From Allobrachymonas sp. (GTDB lineage: Bacteria; Pseudomonadota; Gammaproteobacteria; Burkholderiales; Burkholderiaceae_C): a stretch of 8,513 nucleotides of DNA. The position numbers and the translations under genes were made by a program. Each line of letters starts with the position of its first letter. Within the stretch, counting starts at the first letter, position 1. The stretch is taken from NCBI GenBank assembly GCA_030538335.1, contig JAUNUE010000067.1, positions 1 to 8,513 on the forward strand. Direction: 5' to 3'. This document shows positions 5,157-8,513 of this stretch, piece after piece. The notes beneath the pieces were generated by a model, which saw only the letters and a list, made by a program, of their open reading frames with translations, did not search any database and was not told where the DNA came from.

Positions 5157-7979
5157 ATGTCCACCGAAGTACCCCCCAGCAACAAAAACCAGTCGCTCAC
5201 CGACAACATTCGCCTGATGGGGCGCTTGCTGGGCGACACCATCCGCGAGCAGGAGGGGCAAGAAACTTTTGCGTTGATCGAGCGCATCCGCAAGTTGTCG
5301 GTGGCCTACCACCAGCGGCAAAACGAGCAGGCCGGGCAGGAGCTGGAGGCAGTGCTCAAAAGCCTGAGCACGGCGCAGGCAGTGCAGGTGTTGCGGGCGT
5401 TCAGCTATTTTTCGCACCTGATCAACCTGGCCGAAGACCGCTACCAGATCAGCCGCCGCGAGCATTACGAACGGCTGGGGCAGGTGCAAAGCGGCTCGCT
5501 TGAAGCCAGCGTTGCCAAGTTGCAGGCGCAAGGCGTTACCCCTGCGCAGATAGCCGATTTGCTGGCGGGCAGCTATGTGTCGCCCGTGCTGACGGCGCAC
5601 CCCACCGAGGTGCAGCGCGCCATCATCCTGATTGCCGAAAGTGCGATTGCCAGGCTGCTCGAAGCGCGCGACCAGTTGCCACCGGGACGCGAGCGCGAGC
5701 GCAACACCCGCCAACTGCACGCACGCATTACCCAGTTGTGGCAAACGCGCATCGTGCGCGATGCGCGGCTTTCGGTCACTGATGAAATCATCAACGCGCT
5801 GGCCTATTACCGCAGCACGTTTTTGCACGAAATTCCGCAGTTGTACGCCACGCTTGAAGAACTGCTGCCGGGCAAAACCATTGCGCCGTTCTTCCGCATG
5901 GGGCACTGGATGGGCGGCGACCGCGACGGCAACCCTTTTGTCACCGCCAAAAGTCTGGAACAGGCGCTGCGCATGCAGTGCGAAACCGCGCTGATGCACT
6001 ACCTGCAAGAGTTGCACGCGCTGGGCACGGAGCTTTCCATGTCTACCCTGCTGGTTGCAGTAACGCCTGAACTCGCCGCGCTGGCCGATGCAGCGCAGGT
6101 GCAGAACCCGCACCGCCAGGACGAAGCCTACCGCCGCGCCATCATGGGCATGTACGCCCGCACTGCAGCGCTGTTGCTGCAACGCACGCGGGCGCAGCCG
6201 CCCTTCCCTACCAGCCTGCAACTGGAACCTTACCAGCACGCCGACGAGCTGCTGCGCGACTTACGCACATTGGAAACTTCGCTGGCCCAACACCACGGCG
6301 CGGCACTGGCCGACCTGCGCCTGGGCAAGCTGATCCGCGCCGTGCAGGTGTTCGGCTTTCATCTCGCCACGCTCGACTTGCGGCAAAACTCCGACGAGCA
6401 TGCGCATGTGGTGGCCGAACTGCTGCGCGTAGCGCGCATCGAAGCCGATTACGAAAACCTCGATGAAGCCGCACGCCGCCAATGCCTGCTGGCAGCGTTG
6501 TCTGATGTGCGCCCGCTTACAGTACCGGGTGCCACCTACAGCGATAAAACACGCGATGAACTGGCGGTATTCCACACCGCCAAAGCGCAGGTACAGATCT
6601 ATGGCGCACAAGCCATCAGGCACTATGTGGTTTCGCACACCGAAGACGTGAGCGATCTGCTCGAAGTGCTGGTCTTGTTCAAGGAGGCCGGGCTGCTGCA
6701 GCACTTTGGCACGCCTGACGTGGTGTGCCCCGTGGTCGTATCCCCGTTGTTTGAAACCATTGGCGACCTGCAACGGGCTGAAGCCATGATGCGCGAGTGG
6801 TTCGCCCTGTCCGGCATTGCCGACATGGTGCGCGCGGGTGGTGCGTGCCAGGACATCATGCTCGGCTACAGCGACAGCAACAAGGATGGCGGTGTGTTCA
6901 CCAGCAACTGGACGCTCTACCAGGCCGAGCGCGCCCTGCAAAGCCTGTTTGCCGAATTGCAGCAACAACATGGCATCGGCATGCGGCTGTTTCATGGCCG
7001 TGGCGGCACCGTGGGCCGTGGGGGTGGCCCGAGCTACCAGGCCATCCTCGCGCAGCCGCCGGGTACCGTGGCCGGGCAACTCCGCCTGACCGAACAGGGC
7101 GAAGTTATCGCCTCGAAATACGCCAACCCCGAAATTGGCCGCCGCAACCTCGAAATTCTGGTCGCCGCCACACTCGAAGCCAGCCTGCTGCCGCAGCCCC
7201 AGCCTGAAGCTATTTTTTTGCAGGCAGCGCAAGAGATCAGCGATGCCAGCTACACCGCTTACCGCCAACTGGTGTACGACACGCCCGGCTTCAGTGACTA
7301 CTTTTTTGCCGCCACGCCGCTGCGTGAAATTTCCGAACTGCACATCGGCTCACGCCCCGCTTCGCGCAAGGCGCTGCACAGCATTGCCGACCTGCGTGCC
7401 ATTCCCTGGAGCTTCAGTTGGAGTCAGTCGCGCGTCACGCTGCCCGGCTGGGCCGGGTTTGGCAGTGGCTTGCGGCAGTGGCTGTTTGTCGATGCGCGCA
7501 GGCAAGCTGCCAACCAGCCTGATCCCGCGCGGCTGGCGCTGCTGCAGCGCATGGTGCGCGAATGGCCGTTCTTCGCTGCCATGTTGTCGAACCTCGACAT
7601 GGTGCTGGCCAAAACCGATATGTCCATTGCCGAGCGCTACGTCGATCTGGTGCCAGACGTTGCACTGGGCCAGCGGATATTTGGCGCCATCCGCACCGAA
7701 TGGCGAAGCACGCAGGAGATGCTGGCGCTGATCACCGGCCAGACCGGCCATCTGGCCGACAATCCGGTGCTGGCACGCTCGATTGCACACCGCTTCCCGT
7801 ATATTGATTTGCTCAACCACATGCAGATCGAGTTGATGCGTCGGCACCGCCAGAGCAAGGCACCGCCGGATGAGCCCGAGTTTGCCGAAAACGCCTCGCC
7901 TGACAACCTTGCACGGCTGAGGCGTGGCATCCAGATTTCGGTCAACGGGATTGCGGCGGGGCTGCGCAATACGGGGTAA
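5157..7979 (+). CDS. ppc: Phosphoenolpyruvate carboxylase
   Basis: 940 residues, somewhat longer than the 883 of E. coli and complete to the family's invariant C-terminus (here LRNTG). It carboxylates phosphoenolpyruvate with bicarbonate to oxaloacetate, replenishing the TCA cycle in the cytoplasm. Signature motifs are all present: VLTAHPTEVQR (144-154, catalytic H148), GDRDGNP (254-260), GYSDSNKDGG (570-579, with the lysine K576 that corresponds to the conserved one in E. coli) and FHGRGGTVGRGGGP (612-625), the mobile glycine-rich loop with catalytic and aspartate-binding arginines. The terminal asparagine N938 matches an aspartate-effector residue, so feedback inhibition by aspartate is plausible. 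The ATG at 5157 gives the usual betaproteobacterial start. The frame stays open back to a GTG at 5106 that overlaps the RT stop (GTGA); its 17 extra residues look non-native. The gene is intact, but the DNA just upstream appears foreign. Confidence 0.97.
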   Translation: MSTEVPPSNKNQSLTDNIRLMGRLLGDTIREQEGQETFALIERIRKLSVAYHQRQNEQAGQELEAVLKSLSTAQAVQVLRAFSYFSHLINLAEDRYQISRREHYERLGQVQSGSLEASVAKLQAQGVTPAQIADLLAGSYVSPVLTAHPTEVQRAIILIAESAIARLLEARDQLPPGRERERNTRQLHARITQLWQTRIVRDARLSVTDEIINALAYYRSTFLHEIPQLYATLEELLPGKTIAPFFRMGHWMGGDRDGNPFVTAKSLEQALRMQCETALMHYLQELHALGTELSMSTLLVAVTPELAALADAAQVQNPHRQDEAYRRAIMGMYARTAALLLQRTRAQPPFPTSLQLEPYQHADELLRDLRTLETSLAQHHGAALADLRLGKLIRAVQVFGFHLATLDLRQNSDEHAHVVAELLRVARIEADYENLDEAARRQCLLAALSDVRPLTVPGATYSDKTRDELAVFHTAKAQVQIYGAQAIRHYVVSHTEDVSDLLEVLVLFKEAGLLQHFGTPDVVCPVVVSPLFETIGDLQRAEAMMREWFALSGIADMVRAGGACQDIMLGYSDSNKDGGVFTSNWTLYQAERALQSLFAELQQQHGIGMRLFHGRGGTVGRGGGPSYQAILAQPPGTVAGQLRLTEQGEVIASKYANPEIGRRNLEILVAATLEASLLPQPQPEAIFLQAAQEISDASYTAYRQLVYDTPGFSDYFFAATPLREISELHIGSRPASRKALHSIADLRAIPWSFSWSQSRVTLPGWAGFGSGLRQWLFVDARRQAANQPDPARLALLQRMVREWPFFAAMLSNLDMVLAKTDMSIAERYVDLVPDVALGQRIFGAIRTEWRSTQEMLALITGQTGHLADNPVLARSIAHRFPYIDLLNHMQIELMRRHRQSKAPPDEPEFAENASPDNLARLRRGIQISVNGIAAGLRNTG

Positions 7980-8023
7980 GGGTGGACATAGCCTTCCCAC
8001 CACATACGGCCACCCGTCATTCA

Positions 8024-8049
8024 ACGAACCAGTTACTCTGCCAGTTCGT
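8024..8049. repeat. Short inverted repeat in the ppc/rubredoxin convergent gap
   Basis: ACGAAC (8024-8029) and GTTCGT (8044-8049) are perfect 6-bp arms with a 14-nt loop, spanning the rubredoxin stop codon in the convergent gap that begins after ppc. There is no T-run on either strand after the stem, so an intrinsic terminator is not supported; it may still help define the 3' ends of the two converging transcripts. Confidence 0.3.
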
Positions 8050-8194
8050 AGAAAAATTCCTTGCCTACGCCGCAATCCGGGCACTTCCAGTCGGCGGGGA
8101 GGTCGGCAAACAGTGTTCCGGCAGGAATGCCTTCTTGCGGGCTGCCCTCATCTTCGTCGTAAATATAGCCGCAGGGGCCACACATCCATTTCAT
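8033..8194 (-). CDS. Rubredoxin
   Basis: 53 residues, the standard length. It is a small cytoplasmic one-electron carrier with a single iron held by four cysteines. CGPCG (C5, C8) and CPDCG (C38, C41) are the two knuckles. The aromatic and acidic residues Y10, Y12, D13, E14 and W36, and the tail VGKEFFYEL (43-51), fit type I rubredoxins (classically CxxCGxIYD...DWxCPxCGVGKxxF). Partners in this lineage may be oxygenases, hydrogenase maturation or stress reductases; nothing next to it says which. The ATG at 8194 is chosen over an in-frame upstream one at 8230 because AAGGA lies 6 nt before it and it gives the canonical N-terminus MKWMCGPCG. It is convergent with ppc. Confidence 0.95.
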   Translation of the reverse strand: MKWMCGPCGYIYDEDEGSPQEGIPAGTLFADLPADWKCPDCGVGKEFFYELAE

Positions 8195-8200
8195 GCTCGT

Positions 8201-8205
8201 TCCTT
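8201..8205 (-). promoter_or_regulatory. Ribosome binding site of the rubredoxin gene
   Basis: AAGGA on the minus strand, 6 nt before the ATG at 8194; it decides the start over the in-frame ATG at 8230. Confidence 0.75.
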
Positions 8206-8225
8206 GGTACATCGCCATGGCCAAC

Positions 8226-8242
8226 GGCAATGCACGATTGCC
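8226..8242. repeat. Hairpin in the rubredoxin leader
   Basis: GGCAAT (8226-8231) and ATTGCC (8237-8242) are perfect arms around the loop GCACG. If the rubredoxin promoter is near 8255-8282, this hairpin forms in the 5' untranslated RNA about 30 nt before the start codon. Its function is unknown; it could stabilise the message or be an operator dyad. Confidence 0.4.
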
Positions 8243-8254
8243 TTGACCTTTGCA

Positions 8255-8282
8255 ACTTTAGCAGGATTGGTTTGTGCCGCAA
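8255..8282 (-). promoter_or_regulatory. Candidate promoter of the rubredoxin gene
   Basis: On the minus strand, TTGCGG (8282-8277) and TAAAGT (8260-8255) are 16 bp apart: a matching TTG at -35 and 4 of 6 at -10. Transcription would start near 8248, giving a leader of about 50 nt that contains the hairpin at 8226-8242. Match quality is modest. Confidence 0.3.
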
Positions 8283-8294
8283 AGGACGGGCACG

Positions 8295-8340
8295 GGCTTG
8301 AATGCTCCTGCTATGCCGTTCAAGCCTTGTCTTGTTGAAC
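8295..8340. repeat. Overlapping inverted repeats that could form alternative hairpins
   Basis: GGCTTGAA (8295-8302) pairs with TTCAAGCC (8319-8326). The middle arm can instead pair as GTTCAA (8318-8323) with TTGAAC (8335-8340). The two stems share bases and exclude each other, the geometry of an attenuator or of a doubled regulator dyad. The stretch lies between the minus-strand rubredoxin gene and whatever begins past the right edge. No T-run follows either stem. Confidence 0.4.
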
Positions 8341-8351
8341 GATTTCTGATG

Positions 8352-8380
8352 TTGACGACGCGGAATAGGCGATTTTTGTT
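8352..8380 (+). promoter_or_regulatory. Weak rightward promoter candidate
   Basis: TTGACG (8352-8357, 5 of 6 to -35) lies 17 bp before TTTGTT (8375-8380, only 3 of 6 to -10). It points toward the small ORF and the unseen gene at the right edge. It is the only good -35 hexamer I noticed in this spacer. Confidence 0.25.
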
Positions 8381-8410
8381 TTGAGATGCGCCGTTTTCAA
8401 GGAGATGGCA

Positions 8411-8439
8411 GGCAGCCATGCAAGCAGCAAGATGCTGCC
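8411..8439. repeat. GCAGC/GCTGC hairpins in the right-hand leader
   Basis: GCTGCC (8434-8439) can pair with GGCAGC (8411-8416), or its GCTGC with the nearer GCAGC (8424-8428, loop AAGAT). It is another pair of mutually exclusive short stems, in what would be the 5' leader of a rightward gene. Confidence 0.3.
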
Positions 8440-8467
8440 ACTGACTTTGCCATTTTCATAGGGTCTT

Positions 8468-8473
8468 AGGAAG
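8468..8473 (+). promoter_or_regulatory. Ribosome-binding-site-like AGGAAG before the edge ORF
   Basis: AGGAAG ends 5 nt before the ATG at 8479, a good Shine-Dalgarno position. It supports translation of the small edge ORF or of the ATG overlapping its end. Confidence 0.35.
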
Positions 8474-8478
8474 CAAAC

Positions 8479-8511
8479 ATGTGTCCACCACATGCTAACT
8501 TCTTGAGATGA
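8479..8511 (+). CDS. Possible 10-residue leader peptide at the right edge
   Basis: ATG at 8479 encodes MCPPHANFLR and stops at TGA 8509-8511. An AGGAAG lies 5 nt upstream. The stop overlaps a second ATG (8508-8510) as ATGA, the classic arrangement for translational coupling to a following gene, which would lie beyond the window. The start codon sits in a perfect hairpin, CATGTG (8478-8483) with CACATG (8489-8494). The peptide is not one I can identify. It could be a regulatory upstream ORF or a chance short frame; with only 2 bases left in the window this cannot be resolved. Confidence 0.25.
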   Translation: MCPPHANFLR

Positions 8512-8513
8512 TT

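Noticed and set aside
5139..7343. Two long minus-strand open frames (366 and 360 codons) opposite ppc
   Set aside because: They lie fully antisense to a gene with all phosphoenolpyruvate carboxylase signatures; their residue content (many A, G, H, Q, R) is typical of shadow frames in high-GC DNA.
7980..8001. GGTGG/CCACC stem as a ppc terminator
   Set aside because: Only 5 bp and no T-run downstream.
7350..8084. 244-codon minus-strand frame over the ppc 3' end and into the rubredoxin gene
   Set aside because: Overlaps both real genes out of frame and has no motif or ribosome binding site.
1..8513. CRISPR arrays, tRNA or rRNA genes, insertion sequences
   Set aside because: I saw no regularly spaced repeats, no tRNA- or rRNA-like sequence and no transposase gene in the window.

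Overview
The window looks like a chromosomal segment of a high-GC betaproteobacterium, most probably Burkholderiales/Comamonadaceae. This rests on recognisable housekeeping proteins (isocitrate lyase, a ClsC-type phospholipase D, phosphoenolpyruvate carboxylase, rubredoxin), their GC-rich codon use and short gaps between genes. No species can be named from the sequence alone.

Layout. The left edge holds the 5' part of isocitrate lyase (aceA, minus strand, running off the window). Upstream of it lies a promoter region with two TCTTATATAAGA-like palindromes whose centres are 30 bp apart. A gene-poor stretch follows (about 371-662) with a clear long inverted repeat (513-607) and a second, degenerate REP-like hairpin. 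Next come a membrane-anchored two-HKD phospholipase D/cardiolipin synthase-like gene (minus) and, divergent from it across a 100-bp gap, a class I/II PLP-dependent aminotransferase (plus). From the aminotransferase stop codon to just before ppc the DNA abruptly becomes AT-rich. This block (about 3508-5150) holds one gene, a 529-residue reverse transcriptase with an FVDD catalytic motif and a helical C-terminal half. After it the GC-rich backbone resumes with a complete ppc (plus) and a convergent rubredoxin (minus). The last 320 bases hold no large gene but contain several hairpins and, at the very edge, a possible 10-codon leader ORF whose stop overlaps another ATG.

The most interesting object is the reverse transcriptase. 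It lacks group II intron maturase and retron hallmarks and resembles the Abi/'unknown group' (UG) reverse transcriptases, several of which are phage-defence proteins. It sits alone, 12 bp after the aminotransferase stop and in the same reading frame. It has no visible ribosome binding site, no room for its own promoter, and no room for an adjacent non-coding RNA outside coding sequence. It appears to be a single-gene cargo inserted into a metabolic locus, separating ppc from whatever leader it originally had.

Functional theme of the backbone: aceA (glyoxylate bypass) and ppc (anaplerotic carboxylation) both replenish C4 acids. The aminotransferase, phospholipase and rubredoxin are unrelated neighbours, and no operon other than a possible aminotransferase-RT-ppc read-through is apparent.
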